Shown: positions 31,894 through 40,685, counted from the stretch's first letter. The stretch: 40,685 nt of DNA from Campylobacterales bacterium (GCA_027002625.1 JALWZJ010000155.1:1-40685); one strand, 5' to 3'. The notes: generated by a model not told the origin, from the sequence alone. A program made the numbers and translations.

Positions 31894-34341
31894 CTATCCC
31901 TTAACGACGAGATTGACGAGGCGTCCGGGTACCACGATCTCTTTGATGATCTGCTTCCCTTCTATCCACTTAGCCGCCGCCTCTTTGGCCTTTTCCAAGA
32001 TCTGCTCTTTACTGGCATCCTTGGCCACTTCGATCTGGGCTCTTCGCTTGCCGTTGACACTGACTGCCAAGGTGATAGTATCCTCCTCCAGTGCCTCCGT
32101 ATCCACTAAGATTTGGCCAAAGTTTGCCCTACCAAAGAGCCGATCGGCTATTTCCCAGCTGATATGGGGGACAATAGGCTCCAAAATATTGGTCAGCACC
32201 CAATACCCCTCGCTCCAGATCTCTTCGTTTTCTTGAGCACCAAGAGCGTTGAGCGCCTCCATGGCTGAAGCGATGAGTGTATTGAAAGCGAAGCTCTTCT
32301 CATACACCTCATGTGACTTTTGCAAAGCCTGATAGACCTTTTTTCTCGCTTCTTTTTCCGCTTTGCTAAGCTTTGAAGTATCGAACTTTGGCAAACGCTG
32401 CATCGGCTTGGCCCGCTCGCTTCGCTCATAAAAGCGCTTCAAAAAGCGATACGCCCCCTCGACCCCACTATCGCTCCACTCCAGCTCTTTGGCCGGTGGT
32501 GCGGCAAAGAGAATAAAAAGCCTCGCCGTATCGGCACCGAAACGCTCCACAATCTCATCGGGGTCTACCGTATTGCCCTTGGATTTGCTCATTTTGGCAC
32601 CATCTTTGAGTACCATCCCTTGGGTGAGCAGCCTTTTAAATGGCTCGTCCAGATCCACATAGCCAAGATCTCTGAGCGCCTTGGTGAAAAACCTGGAGTA
32701 GAGCAAATGGAGTATCGCATGCTCTATCCCGCCGATATACTGATCCACCGGCATCCAGTAGTGGGTGTCCTCTTTGCGAAAGGGCACCTCCTCCCAAAAC
32801 TTCCGTGGAGTGGTATAGCGCAAAAAGTACCAGCTCGACTCCACAAAAGTATCCAAGGTATCTGTCTCCCTCTCGGCCTCGCCGCCACATTTGGGACAGG
32901 TGGTCTTTTTCCAGGTAGGATGACTCTCCAGTGGATTGCCCTCTCCCGTGATCTCCACGTCCTGGGGCAGCGTCACTGGCAGGTTCTCCTTTTTCTCCGG
33001 AACGATCCCACATTTAGGACACTTGATGAGCGGAATGGGTGTCCCCCAGTAGCGCTGACGACTGACCAGCCAATCTTTGAGCCGGTAGTTGATCTTGCGC
33101 TTGCCAAGTCCTTTGGCTTCGAAGTAGTCGATGATCCTCTTTTTGGCCTCTTCGCTTGGCAGACCACTAAACTCCCCACTATCGACCAATATCCCAGGCT
33201 CGGTGTAGGCTTTGGTAGTATCAAGCTCTCCCTTTTTGGGCTTGATCACATATTTAATAGGCAGCCCATACTTTTTGGCGAACTCGAAATCTCGCTCATC
33301 GTGAGCCGGCACCGCCATCACCGCTCCGCTTCCATATTCGCTGAGCACGAAGTTGGCTACCCATACCGGAATCTTTTGGCCAGTGAGTGGATGGATCACG
33401 AAAAGATCCAAGAAGAGCCCCTCTTTTTCGGCCTGCTGTCTGGCTCTCGCACTTTGGTTGCGCATCTGGAGGATCTTCTCCAGCTGCTCGGCACTTAAAA
33501 GATTTTTTTGGATCAGCGCCTCCACCACGGGATGCTCGGGAGCAAGTGCGGTGTAGGTGACACCATAGATGGTATCTGGTCTGGTGGTAAAGACCTCGAA
33601 GCCCTCTATCCCCACTTTTTTGGCGCTCTCTTCGTCAAAACGCAACTCAAACTCCAATCCCTCGCTTTTACCGATCCAGTTGCGCTGCATGGCGATCACT
33701 TGAGCCGGCCAGCCCTCTTCCAGTTTGGATAGATCCTCCAAAAGCTCCTCGGCATAGTCGGTGATCCTCAAAAAGTATTGCTCGATCTCCTTTTGGACCA
33801 CTTCGGTATCACAGCGCCAACATCTTCCTTCTATCACCTGCTCGTTGGCCAGTACCGTCTGGTCGTTGGGACACCAGTTGACCGCCGCTTTTTTGCGGTA
33901 CATCAGCCCCTTCTCCCACATATCGATGATAAAGGCCTGCTCCCATTTGGTATAAAGAGGATCGCAAGTGGCGAACTCCCTATCTTTTGAGAAGCTGAGC
34001 CCCAAATTTTGCAGCTCCCCTCGCATATAGTCGATATTTTCATAAGTCCACTTTTTGGGATGGACTTTGTGCTTGATGGCGGCGTTTTCCGCCGGCATCC
34101 CAAAAGCGTCCCAACCAATTGGGTGCAAGACGTTTCGCCCGGCTTTTCTATGGTATCTGGCCAGCGCGTCGCCTATGGTGTAGTTGCGCACATGTCCCAT
34201 ATGGATCCGCCCACTTGGATAGGGAAACATGGAGAGTACATACATCTTTGGCTTCTCGTAGCTCTCTTCTGGCTCGAAAGCCTTGTTGTCCTCCCAATAC
34301 TTTTGCCACTTCTTCTCTATCTTGCTTGGCTCATACTTCAT
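31894..34341 (-). CDS. leuS: Leucyl-tRNA synthetase (LeuS)
   Basis: Class I aminoacyl-tRNA synthetase of 815 residues. HIGH appears as HMGH near residue 48 ([19 protein letters not shown]) and KMSKS as KMSKSKGN near 580. The editing domain (CP1) has [13 protein letters not shown] and [12 protein letters not shown], so proofreading is probably intact. Two zinc-type CPKCG motifs ([12 protein letters not shown] and [11 protein letters not shown]) lie before the leucine-specific region. The ATG at 34339-34341 is taken as the start with AAGGA eight bases upstream; a GTG directly before it forms GTGA with the secF stop and is the alternative. It contains a single TTGGCCAA near its 3' end. Confidence 0.96.
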   Translation of the reverse strand: MKYEPSKIEKKWQKYWEDNKAFEPEESYEKPKMYVLSMFPYPSGRIHMGHVRNYTIGDALARYHRKAGRNVLHPIGWDAFGMPAENAAIKHKVHPKKWTYENIDYMRGELQNLGLSFSKDREFATCDPLYTKWEQAFIIDMWEKGLMYRKKAAVNWCPNDQTVLANEQVIEGRCWRCDTEVVQKEIEQYFLRITDYAEELLEDLSKLEEGWPAQVIAMQRNWIGKSEGLEFELRFDEESAKKVGIEGFEVFTTRPDTIYGVTYTALAPEHPVVEALIQKNLLSAEQLEKILQMRNQSARARQQAEKEGLFLDLFVIHPLTGQKIPVWVANFVLSEYGSGAVMAVPAHDERDFEFAKKYGLPIKYVIKPKKGELDTTKAYTEPGILVDSGEFSGLPSEEAKKRIIDYFEAKGLGKRKINYRLKDWLVSRQRYWGTPIPLIKCPKCGIVPEKKENLPVTLPQDVEITGEGNPLESHPTWKKTTCPKCGGEAERETDTLDTFVESSWYFLRYTTPRKFWEEVPFRKEDTHYWMPVDQYIGGIEHAILHLLYSRFFTKALRDLGYVDLDEPFKRLLTQGMVLKDGAKMSKSKGNTVDPDEIVERFGADTARLFILFAAPPAKELEWSDSGVEGAYRFLKRFYERSERAKPMQRLPKFDTSKLSKAEKEARKKVYQALQKSHEVYEKSFAFNTLIASAMEALNALGAQENEEIWSEGYWVLTNILEPIVPHISWEIADRLFGRANFGQILVDTEALEEDTITLAVSVNGKRRAQIEVAKDASKEQILEKAKEAAAKWIEGKQIIKEIVVPGRLVNLVVKG

Positions 34342-35315
34342 CACACCATTCCTTGTTCGTACATCGCTCGCATTCTCTCTTTTTCGGCTTGTCGTTTTTT
34401 CTTTTCGGCCAATTTCTTTCGATACTCTTCCAAGTCAAAACCCAAAATGGCCAAAAGTGGAGAGGCGATAAAGATAGAGCTGTAGGTCCCTACGATGATA
34501 CCGATGAGCAGCGTGAAGCTAAAGCCTTTGATGATCTCGCCACCAAAAAGATACAAGGTGAGCACCACAAAAAAGGTGGTCAACGAGGTAAGAGTCGTAC
34601 GTGAGAGAGTCTTGGTGATCGACTCGTTGATCACTTCATCGAGTTTTCGTAGTTTCACGGACTCCACGATACCCTCACGAATACGATCGAAGACGATGAT
34701 GGTGTCGTTGAGCGAATATCCTAAAATCGTCAAAATAGCCGCCAAGATATCGAGATTGACGGGAATACTAAAAAGCGAAATCGCCCCAAGCGCGATGCTT
34801 ACATCGTGCACCAGTGCCAAGACACTGGCCAATGCGAAGCGCCACTCAAATCGGATCGAGACGTAGATGAGGATTCCAAGAATGGCTATCACCATAGCCA
34901 TCAGACCCTTTTCTCTAAGCTCGCTTCCAACCTTTGGTCCTACCATATCCACACGACGTATCTCAAAATGTCCCGTACCGGCTAAGGCCGCCCTCGCCTC
35001 GTCACCTATATCTTTCTTGAGGTTTTTGGAGGAGCTCTTGATCCGTATGACGATCTCTCTATCACTCCCAAAGAGGGTCACGCTGGCATCTTTGAACACT
35101 TCACTTTTTTTGAGTGCTGAGCGGATCATGGCCAGGTCCACTGGCTTGTCGTAGCGCACTTGCACGATGGTACCACCAGCAAAGTCGATACCAAAATTGA
35201 GCCCTTTGAAAAAAAGAAGCGCCCAGGAGGCAAGGACGAGAATGAGCGAAAGGGTCATGAAATATTTGGCCTTGCCCATAAAATCATACACTTTGTCCGT
35301 TCTAAAAAACTCCAT
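34341..35315 (-). CDS. secF: Protein translocase subunit SecF
   Basis: A 324-residue membrane protein acting with SecD to use the proton-motive force late in Sec export. The first helix ([22 protein letters not shown]) is followed by the SecF signature [17 protein letters not shown] and the periplasmic domain. Five further helices carry [16 protein letters not shown] and [22 protein letters not shown] long charged tail ([21 protein letters not shown]) ends the protein. The gap to secD is one base. Overlap with leuS at the stop indicates coupling. Confidence 0.95.
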   Translation of the reverse strand: MEFFRTDKVYDFMGKAKYFMTLSLILVLASWALLFFKGLNFGIDFAGGTIVQVRYDKPVDLAMIRSALKKSEVFKDASVTLFGSDREIVIRIKSSSKNLKKDIGDEARAALAGTGHFEIRRVDMVGPKVGSELREKGLMAMVIAILGILIYVSIRFEWRFALASVLALVHDVSIALGAISLFSIPVNLDILAAILTILGYSLNDTIIVFDRIREGIVESVKLRKLDEVINESITKTLSRTTLTSLTTFFVVLTLYLFGGEIIKGFSFTLLIGIIVGTYSSIFIASPLLAILGFDLEEYRKKLAEKKKRQAEKERMRAMYEQGMV

Positions 35316-35316
35316 A

Positions 35317-36879
35317 CTATACCTTTATTCCAAACCAGAGATTGAGGTTTTTGCTCTTTTCGATCTTTGGAAGTAGTGCCTGGTATATCCCGTGGGTACC
35401 CACGATCGCCGTGAGCATCGATGCCAAAATACCGATACTGATGGTGATGGCAAACCCTTTGATAGGTCCCGTACCGTAGGCGTAGAGTACGATCGCAGCG
35501 ATGAGAGTCGTGATATTGGCATCCAAAATAGCGCTCATAGCGTTTTTGTACCCCTGTTCGATCGCCTTTTTGATGCTCACTCCCTGACGCAAAAGCTCTC
35601 TAATACGCTCGTTGATGATCACGTTGGCATCCACCGCCATACCGACAGTGAGCACGATACCAGCCATCCCAGGTAGTGTAAGAGTGGCTCCAAAAAGCGC
35701 CATCACTCCGATGATCAAAAAGAGGTTGGCGATGAGGGCCACATCGGCGATAAGGCCAGCGATACCATAGTAGATCGCCATGAAGAGCACCACCAGCACA
35801 AAACCGCTAATGAGCGCTATCATACTTTGTCGGATACTATCGGCTCCAAGACTTGGCCCGATGCTGCGCTTTTCTTCCATATACACAGGTGCCAAGAGCG
35901 CTCCGCTTCTTAGAGCGATCGCCACATCGTGGGCCTCTTCGAGACTGAAGCCCCCGCTGATCTGCCCACTACCTCCGCCTATACGCTCACGTATCACCGG
36001 AGCGGAGTAGACCGTATTGTCCAGCACCACAGCCAACCGTTTGCCCACGTTTTTGGCGGTAAAGTCCCCAAAGATCCTGGCCCCTTCGCTATTGAGCGTA
36101 AAATTGATCACAGGCTGGTTGTTTTGATCGAAGGCTACTCTGGCATCTTTGATCATACTACCATCGAGGATTGGAATCTCTTTGACCAGATACTTTCTGC
36201 CGTGGCGATCTTTTAGGATCACATCCCCATACTGGGCCGCCTCCTCAGGAGTCATCTGATCGACTCTGGCCTGCCTGGCCTCATCCACGGCCATCAGCTG
36301 CAAGTGGGCCGCTTTGGCGATCAGCTTGCGCACCCGCTGCTCCTGCTCGGGAGTTTTGATCCCAGGTAGCTCCACGAGGATTTTGTCTTTGCCCTGCTTA
36401 GCTACGGTAGGTTCTGCCAGTCCAAACTGATCGAGACGATTTCTGATCGTATCTACCGCTTGTTTGATGGCATACTGCTTGACCTCCTCGATCGCTTCTG
36501 GAGTGAGGGAGATGTGGTACTCTTCTTCTATCTTTTCGACTTTGAGTCCTTTTTCTTTGGCCAAAAACTCATCTATCTTTTTCGCATCGTCCGGATCGAG
36601 CAGTTTGAAGCTGATCTCGTTCTCTTTGACTCTGAGATCATCGATCAAGATGTCGTTTTGTTCGGCGTAGTATTTGATCGATGAAGCGATCGATTTGATT
36701 TTGGAGTGGATGGCCGCTTTGGTGTCGACTCCAAGGAGCATATGCAGCCCCCCTTGCAGGTCGAGCCCAAGCGTGATCTTGGGACCTTCTTTGAGGTTGA
36801 ACAGTGAGGGTACGGAGAGAGCCACACCCGCTATGAAGACCAAAATGAAAAGAGCGAGTCTCCAGTTGAGCCACCGCAT
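35317..36879 (-). CDS. secD: Protein translocase subunit SecD
   Basis: A 520-residue six-helix membrane protein of the RND-like SecDF complex. The N-terminal helix ([20 protein letters not shown]) is followed by [16 protein letters not shown] (the D-L-Q-G-G signature). After the periplasmic P1 domain come [40 protein letters not shown] and the final helices with [14 protein letters not shown]. These are the standard SecD blocks. The ATG is at 36877-36879, three bases after the yajC stop. Confidence 0.96.
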   Translation of the reverse strand: MRWLNWRLALFILVFIAGVALSVPSLFNLKEGPKITLGLDLQGGLHMLLGVDTKAAIHSKIKSIASSIKYYAEQNDILIDDLRVKENEISFKLLDPDDAKKIDEFLAKEKGLKVEKIEEEYHISLTPEAIEEVKQYAIKQAVDTIRNRLDQFGLAEPTVAKQGKDKILVELPGIKTPEQEQRVRKLIAKAAHLQLMAVDEARQARVDQMTPEEAAQYGDVILKDRHGRKYLVKEIPILDGSMIKDARVAFDQNNQPVINFTLNSEGARIFGDFTAKNVGKRLAVVLDNTVYSAPVIRERIGGGSGQISGGFSLEEAHDVAIALRSGALLAPVYMEEKRSIGPSLGADSIRQSMIALISGFVLVVLFMAIYYGIAGLIADVALIANLFLIIGVMALFGATLTLPGMAGIVLTVGMAVDANVIINERIRELLRQGVSIKKAIEQGYKNAMSAILDANITTLIAAIVLYAYGTGPIKGFAITISIGILASMLTAIVGTHGIYQALLPKIEKSKNLNLWFGIKV

Positions 36880-36882
36880 CGC

Positions 36883-37158
36883 TTAGCTTTCCAGTTTTTT
36901 GGCGATATAGTTCTTGTCGATTCGTACCGTGGTGTTGTCGTCGATCTTGGCTTTGATATGATCCTCTTCGTTTTTGATCACTTCGGCTATAATACCTCCA
37001 GAGGTGACGATCTTGTCCCCTTTTTGCAAAGAGTTCACCATCTCTTTGTGCTTCTTGGCCTGCTGCTGCTGTGGCCTGATGATAAGAAAATAGAAGATCA
37101 CGAAAATAATGATCAACGGAAGGAGAGATCCTAAAATGCCTGCGCCTTGTCCCTGCAT
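36883..37158 (-). CDS. yajC: Preprotein translocase subunit YajC
   Basis: A 91-residue single-pass membrane protein associated with SecDF. The helix GILGSLLPLIIIFVIFYFLIIRPQ ends in the signature RPQQQQAKKHKEM. It continues with LQKGDKIVTSGGIIAEVIK, the beta domain of the family. AAAGGA lies seven bases before the ATG (37156-37158). It heads the 11-kb minus-strand operon. Its start codon overlaps that of the divergent lnt gene in the sequence CATG, so its promoter must lie within the lnt 5' region (candidate -10 TAAAAT, complement of about 37184-37189). Confidence 0.93.
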   Translation of the reverse strand: MQGQGAGILGSLLPLIIIFVIFYFLIIRPQQQQAKKHKEMVNSLQKGDKIVTSGGIIAEVIKNEEDHIKAKIDDNTTVRIDKNYIAKKLES

Positions 37159-38407
37159 GAAAATTCCTTTGTTTCAAAATTTTGGGAGGTATTTTAACAT
37201 TAGTTTATTAATAAAATCCTTTGGTATCGCTGCTGTGTTCAGCCTCTTTTTGTATCTGGAGTGGATGGGCGTGCAGGCTCGGTGGCTCTTTAGCCTGTTG
37301 GCGATTGTGGGATTTGCTCTTTTACTTTTGGCCAAACGGGGCTTTTGGATCGGTTTTTTTATTGGAGTTTTGTGGTTTTGGTGGATAGCGCTGAGCTTTC
37401 GATACTACGATCTTTCCTGGATGATCCCTTTTGTGATCCTTGCTATTGGGCTGATTTATGGCGTGATATTTTGGGCTGGATACCGTTTGGCCGCCATTTT
37501 TCCCACCTCTTTTGGTCAAACGGCGGCGAAGGGACTCTTTGTATGGAGTGTGGGATCTATCCACCCTTTTGGCTTCAACTGGTTCATCCCCCAGCTTGCC
37601 CTCGTGCGTTCCTATTTTTCTTTTGATACGCTCTCTTTCGCATTTTTTTTGGCGTTTACAGGCTGGATAGTACTGGCACGCTCTTGGCGCAAGCTTTTGG
37701 CGCTGCCTCTGTTTTTGTCTCTTTGGCACCATCCAAGCCCCCCTCCTCTGGCTCCTCTTCGTATCGATCTGATCACCACTCATCTACCCCAAGAGAAAAA
37801 GTGGCGGCGAAGCGAGCTAACCTCCATCATCCACGACAACTTCTTTCATATCCATCGAGCCATCCATAAAGGCTACGATATGGTAGTCCTGCCAGAGAGC
37901 GCCTTTCCTCTTTTTCTCAATCTCGATCCAAATCTGCTCTCAAGACTGCAGTATCTAAGCCACAAGATCGCCATCGTCACGGGAGCTTTGGCCTACAAAG
38001 AGGGTAAGATCTACAACTCTACCTATATTTTTCAAAACGGTCGATATATCATATTGGATAAGGTGGTTTTGGTCCCCTTCGGGGAAGAGATCCCCCTGCC
38101 AAAACCTCTCTCTCGCCTCGTCAACCACATCTTTTTCGGTGATGCCAGCGATTACGACCACGCCACCACTCCTCAAATCTACGAGATAGAAGGGGTGCGG
38201 TTCACCAACGCCATCTGCTACGAGGCCACCCATCCACTTATCTACCAAAGCCCCACCACCTACATCATAGCTATCAGCAACAACGCCTGGTTTTGGCCCT
38301 CCTTGGAGCCTTGGCTGCAAAACCTCATTATCAGATATTATGCTACAATCTACCACAAAGTGGTCTACCACGCCACCAATATCGCCAAAACGGAGGTGAT
38401 TCGATGA
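37157..38407 (+). CDS. lnt: Apolipoprotein N-acyltransferase (Lnt)
   Basis: Adds the third acyl chain to lipoproteins on the periplasmic side of the inner membrane. The 416-residue protein has about six N-terminal hydrophobic helices and a C-terminal nitrilase domain. The catalytic triad is visible: E247 (VVLPESAFPLF), K302 (LDKVVLVPFGE) and C354 (FTNAICYEATHP). It ends soon after the ATNIAKT block, so the C-terminal segment of E. coli Lnt (about 510 residues) is missing; Campylobacterota Lnt proteins are generally short. The start is uncertain. ATG 37157 lacks a good ribosome binding site, and the conserved part begins only near residue 20. It is coupled to the cysteine synthase gene by ATGA. 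Confidence 0.85.
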   Translation: MKIPLFQNFGRYFNISLLIKSFGIAAVFSLFLYLEWMGVQARWLFSLLAIVGFALLLLAKRGFWIGFFIGVLWFWWIALSFRYYDLSWMIPFVILAIGLIYGVIFWAGYRLAAIFPTSFGQTAAKGLFVWSVGSIHPFGFNWFIPQLALVRSYFSFDTLSFAFFLAFTGWIVLARSWRKLLALPLFLSLWHHPSPPPLAPLRIDLITTHLPQEKKWRRSELTSIIHDNFFHIHRAIHKGYDMVVLPESAFPLFLNLDPNLLSRLQYLSHKIAIVTGALAYKEGKIYNSTYIFQNGRYIILDKVVLVPFGEEIPLPKPLSRLVNHIFFGDASDYDHATTPQIYEIEGVRFTNAICYEATHPLIYQSPTTYIIAISNNAWFWPSLEPWLQNLIIRYYATIYHKVVYHATNIAKTEVIR

Positions 38408-39276
38408 AGGCTGGCTCCATCACCGATCTCATCGGCAACACACCCTTGCTACAAATAGAGCCAAATATCTGGGCCAAATGTGAGTTTACCAATCCTGGCG
38501 GCAGTGTGAAAGATCGCATCGCACTCAACATGATCCAAAAGGCTTTGGAAGATGGTAAGCTCAACAAAAACACTCCCATCGTCGAGCCAACCAGCGGCAA
38601 CACCGGTATCGCCATCGCCATGATCGCCGCGAGCCTTGGTCTTAAAGCCATCATCGTCATGCCAGAATCGATGAGCGTGGAGCGACGAAAGCTGATGCGC
38701 TTTTTGGGTGCCGATGTGATACTAACACCAGCAGACGAGGGGATGCAAGGAGCTATCAAAAAGGCCAAAGAGCTTGGTGGTTTCATGCTCAATCAGTTCG
38801 AAAATCCAGCCAATCCAGAGGCCCACGAAAAAACAACGGCCAAAGAGATCTTGGCCGATATGCCAAAACTCGATATCTTCGTAGCCGGAGTGGGAACGGG
38901 TGGTACGATCACAGGAGTAGGTAGAGTACTCAAAGCCAACGACCCCTCCATCAAAATCGTGGCGGTGGAGCCGGCCAAAAGCCCGGTGCTTAGCGGCGGC
39001 ACTCCCGGACCGCACAAGATCCAGGGTATTGGAGCTGGCTTCGTGCCAAAGATTCTCGATAGATCGATCTTTGCCCAAGTGATCCAGATAGAAGATGAAG
39101 AGGCGATGGAGCAGAGTCGCTGGCTGGCCAGAACCAAAGGGGTGATGGCGGGAATTAGCAGCGGCGCCAATATCGCGGCGGCCAAAAGGCTCTCCCAAAA
39201 GTATCCAGACGCCACTATCGTCACGGTGCTGTGCGACACGGCCGAGCGATACCTCTCCACTGAACTCTTTGGCTGA
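38404..39276 (+). CDS. cysK: Cysteine synthase (O-acetylserine sulfhydrylase)
   Basis: PLP enzyme making cysteine from O-acetylserine and sulfide. The 290-residue protein has SITDLIGNTPLLQIE, the PLP lysine K36 in FTNPGGSVKDRIAL, the substrate loop EPTSGNTGIAIAM and the phosphate-binding glycines in GVGTGGTITGVGRVLK. CysK and CysM are hard to separate by eye; the gene could equally be named cysM. The ATG at 38404 overlaps the lnt stop as ATGA; the open frame upstream lies inside lnt. The protein is at the short end of the family (usually about 300-310). A LysR-type gene lies nearby; a regulatory link is only a possibility. Confidence 0.88.
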   Translation: MKAGSITDLIGNTPLLQIEPNIWAKCEFTNPGGSVKDRIALNMIQKALEDGKLNKNTPIVEPTSGNTGIAIAMIAASLGLKAIIVMPESMSVERRKLMRFLGADVILTPADEGMQGAIKKAKELGGFMLNQFENPANPEAHEKTTAKEILADMPKLDIFVAGVGTGGTITGVGRVLKANDPSIKIVAVEPAKSPVLSGGTPGPHKIQGIGAGFVPKILDRSIFAQVIQIEDEEAMEQSRWLARTKGVMAGISSGANIAAAKRLSQKYPDATIVTVLCDTAERYLSTELFG

Positions 39277-39884
39277 TGCTCTTTTTCGAGACCATCAAAG
39301 CCTTGGATGGCAGATTGTGGCATACGAAGTGGCATGAACGAAGGGCTCATCGTACCCAAAAGACCCATTTTTCAAACTTCGAACCCCTCGATCTATCGCT
39401 CCTTCCCCCACCCCCCGCCAAAGGCCTTTGGCGCTGCAAAGTGATCTATGGCGAAAAACTGCAAAAGGTGGAGTACCACTCCTACACTCCCAGGTCTATG
39501 CACTCCTTGCGCCTGATCGAGAGCTCCATCCACTACCCCTACAAAGCCTTGGATCGCAAAGAGCTGGAGGAGCTTTTTGGCCAAAGGGATGGATGTGACG
39601 ATATACTGATCTGTGAAGATGGGCTACTCAAAGACACCTCCATCGCCAATATCGCCCTCCTCTACAAAGGTCAGTGGCTCACGCCAAAAGAGCCTCTGCT
39701 ACCAGGTACCACCCGTGAGCGGCTCCTCCACCAAGGCAAGCTTCGCCCAGCGCAATTAGAGATTTCCGATTTGGCCAAATGCGAAAAGATAGCCCTTCTC
39801 AATGCGATGATAGGATTTTTTGAGCTTGATGAGTGTATAATACGCCAAAGGAGTGACGATGTTGTACGACATTTTACAAGATGA
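39276..39884 (+). CDS. Class IV aminotransferase / 4-amino-4-deoxychorismate lyase-like (PabC)
   Basis: A 202-residue fold-type IV PLP protein. The PabC-like blocks are SIHYPYKALDRKEL (with the likely PLP lysine), DDILICEDGLLKDTSIANIALLYKGQWLTP and PLLPGTTRERLL. The size agrees with the short Campylobacterota PabC-like proteins; branched-chain aminotransferases are about 300. If it is the lyase, it makes p-aminobenzoate for folate, the pathway finished by FolC on the other strand. The ATG at 39276 shares one base with the previous stop (TGATG). It overlaps the next gene by 26 bases. Confidence 0.75.
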   Translation: MLFFETIKALDGRLWHTKWHERRAHRTQKTHFSNFEPLDLSLLPPPPAKGLWRCKVIYGEKLQKVEYHSYTPRSMHSLRLIESSIHYPYKALDRKELEELFGQRDGCDDILICEDGLLKDTSIANIALLYKGQWLTPKEPLLPGTTRERLLHQGKLRPAQLEISDLAKCEKIALLNAMIGFFELDECIIRQRSDDVVRHFTR

Positions 39885-40299
39885 GGAGTTCGCCACGATC
39901 CTCACCAACCACGCCACCGATATACTCTACTATCTTTTCGAAAAGGATCAGGAGTTTGGCGTGCTGGTGGACCTCAAGCAAGTAGCGTTCGATCCGATGC
40001 TACCCCAAGAGATCTACGAAAAACTTCCAGAGTTCACCCTCTTTTTATTGATGAACTACACATATGAAAGCGCGCGGCTCGAAGATGGGGTGCTGCAGTT
40101 CGAGGCGGGATTTGGGAGTGAGAATTTCGGCTCGGTGGTACGTGTGCCAGTGGGTGCTATTTTGCAGATCATTGTAGATGAGACTCCCATCTTCGTCAAT
40201 CTCACGGCCACGGTGCCCAAGCAGCAGACCAAACCCAAATCCTCAATGGAAGCGCTCCTCTCCAATCCGGAGAATCGACGCTTTTTGAAAAAGGATTAA
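39859..40299 (+). CDS. Conserved-looking protein of unknown function (SspB-like possible)
   Basis: A 146-residue soluble protein, MLYDILQDEEFATILTNHATD at the N-terminus. The centre (LPEFTLFLLMNYTYESARLEDGVLQFEAGFG) and the following VVRVPVGAILQIIVDETPIFVNL are beta-rich. They faintly recall the SspB adaptor pattern, where a V-P-(F/L)-x-A-I strand precedes the end of the domain; I hold this only as a possibility. The C-terminal tail (KPKSSMEALLSNPENRRFLKKD) is charged and probably flexible. ATG at 39859 is chosen over GTG at 39853 because AAAGGAG then has proper spacing. Its TAA overlaps the LysR stop by four bases. Confidence 0.65.
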   Translation: MLYDILQDEEFATILTNHATDILYYLFEKDQEFGVLVDLKQVAFDPMLPQEIYEKLPEFTLFLLMNYTYESARLEDGVLQFEAGFGSENFGSVVRVPVGAILQIIVDETPIFVNLTATVPKQQTKPKSSMEALLSNPENRRFLKKD

Positions 40300-40685
40300 T
40301 GCTTGAGCTTGAGGATATGATCGACGATATTGATCAAAAAGGGGTCGCTTCTACGCTCTTTGAGATAGCAGATATAAAATTTTCGCTTGATCTTTTCGCC
40401 TTTGATCTTGGCTTCGAAGAGACGTCCCTGTTTGACTTCATCCTCGATGGCGTAGCGTGAGATGATGGAGACGGTGGGGTGCTCTTTGTCGATAGGGCTG
40501 CGTAGGATCGAGTTGACCACGGCGGTGGAGGAGCTCACTTCACTGATGACGTTGAACTTCTTGCAGCTCACCCCAAGGCGCTCGAAGACTTCGGAGACCA
40601 GTTTTCTGGTATGGCTCCCCTCTTCGCGGCATATCCAGTTGAAACGGTACAGATCCTCCACGCGTACATATTTTGGCAGCTTGGT
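40296..40685 (-). CDS. LysR-type transcriptional regulator, C-terminal part (cut by window edge)
   Basis: The frame is open to the end of the window and its start lies beyond it. The visible 129 residues end a LysR substrate-binding domain: VRVEDLYRFNWICREEGSHTRK (binding-loop segment), VISEVSSSTAVVNSILRS (the S-S-T-A-V switch helix) and TVSIISRYAIEDEVKQGRL, then the final strand and helix. The N-terminal helix-turn-helix cannot be seen. The effector is unknown; a nearby cysteine synthase gene makes sulfur metabolism worth considering, but it is not on the same transcript. Its stop overlaps that of the convergent gene in TTAA (40296-40299). Confidence 0.8.
   Translation of the reverse strand, partial: TKLPKYVRVEDLYRFNWICREEGSHTRKLVSEVFERLGVSCKKFNVISEVSSSTAVVNSILRSPIDKEHPTVSIISRYAIEDEVKQGRLFEAKIKGEKIKRKFYICYLKERRSDPFLINIVDHILKLKH

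Larger units (their letters stand above)
333..39778. repeat. Highly iterated palindrome TTGGCCAA, 37 copies
   Basis: First base of each copy by hand count: 333, 498, 1058, 1185, 2334, 2865, 4539, 5291, 5509, 5918, 6137, 6320, 6424, 7096, 7259, 9583, 10816, 11603, 11961, 13400, 14272, 17016, 18473, 21214, 21670, 22791, 24199, 26224, 27494, 29451, 30023, 31701, 32113, 36557, 37328, 39577, 39771. All lie in coding sequence. By phase, 23 read TTG-GCC-AAn (Leu-Ala-Lys/Asn), 12 nTT-GGC-CAA (mostly Phe-Gly-Gln) and 2 TGG-CCA (Trp-Pro). An 8-base word is expected about 0.6 times in this length. At least five copies extend to TTTTGGCCAAAA. Confidence 0.9.

Noticed and set aside
35391-35404. Perfect 14-base palindrome CGTGGGTACCCACG in secD
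   Set aside because: It encodes the conserved SecD end (Val-Gly-Thr-His), and about two to three palindromes of this length are expected by chance in 40 kb.
7452-35921. Several copies of GCGATCGC, the cyanobacterial HIP1 word
   Set aside because: Only about five were seen, mostly reading Ala-Ile-Ala or similar codons; this is far below the TTGGCCAA count and can come from codon use.

Overview
This window is a compact chromosomal segment of a Campylobacterota (epsilonproteobacterial) genome. The evidence is gene order as well as gene content. The heptose/LPS-core genes are followed by cytochrome c, ccoS, ccoI, rho and dnaX, and there is a long yajC-secD-secF-leuS-lptE-folC-mfd operon. Both arrangements resemble what I remember of Campylobacter and Helicobacter. 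The base composition looks close to 50% GC, higher than in the host-associated genera, so a free-living (for example vent) lineage is plausible. I cannot name the genus. No tRNA, rRNA, CRISPR array, insertion sequence or prophage was seen, and no stretch over 300 bases lacks a gene.

Layout. (1) 36-11723, plus strand: one tightly coupled operon for LPS/lipid A. It holds heptosyltransferases I and II, a UDP-glucuronate-type epimerase, a late lipid A acyltransferase, three cytoplasmic glycosyltransferases, two polytopic lipid-linked-sugar transferases and a PAP2 phosphatase. It ends in a hemerythrin / DUF2249 / polytopic membrane protein module that looks respiratory or NO-related. (2) 15126-11720, minus strand: the complete ADP-heptose pathway gmhB-hldD-hldE-gmhA, which supplies the two heptosyltransferases. 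(3) 15202-19158: a small cytochrome c and a 37-residue membrane peptide, facing an operon of single-domain asparaginase, ccoI (copper ATPase) and ccoS for cbb3 oxidase assembly; then a four-helix membrane protein of unknown function. (4) 19256-23567: rho-murI, an unknown anchored protein, and dnaX. (5) 23564-25811: a secreted Ser/Trp-rich protein with an EF-hand-like loop and propeller-like repeats, whose C-terminus lies in another frame. (6) 37158-25912, minus strand: an 11-kb housekeeping operon yajC-secD-secF-leuS-lptE-folC-mfd-ymdB-magIII. (7) 37157-40299, plus strand: lnt, cysteine synthase, a PabC-like class IV aminotransferase and a conserved unknown, facing the 3' part of a LysR regulator cut by the window edge.

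Three features stand out beyond the gene list. The palindrome TTGGCCAA occurs 37 times by hand count, about one per 1.1 kb. All copies are inside genes, in all three codon phases and on genes of both strands, which points to a highly iterated palindrome resembling HIP1 in its behaviour. dnaX carries a complete programmed -1 frameshift cassette: an upstream SD-like AAAAGG, an in-phase A AAA AAG, an immediate -1 stop and a 9-bp stem. Finally, four of the five convergent gene pairs overlap by exactly four bases at their stop codons, and I saw no convincing intrinsic terminator anywhere, so transcripts probably end by Rho or overlap in antisense.
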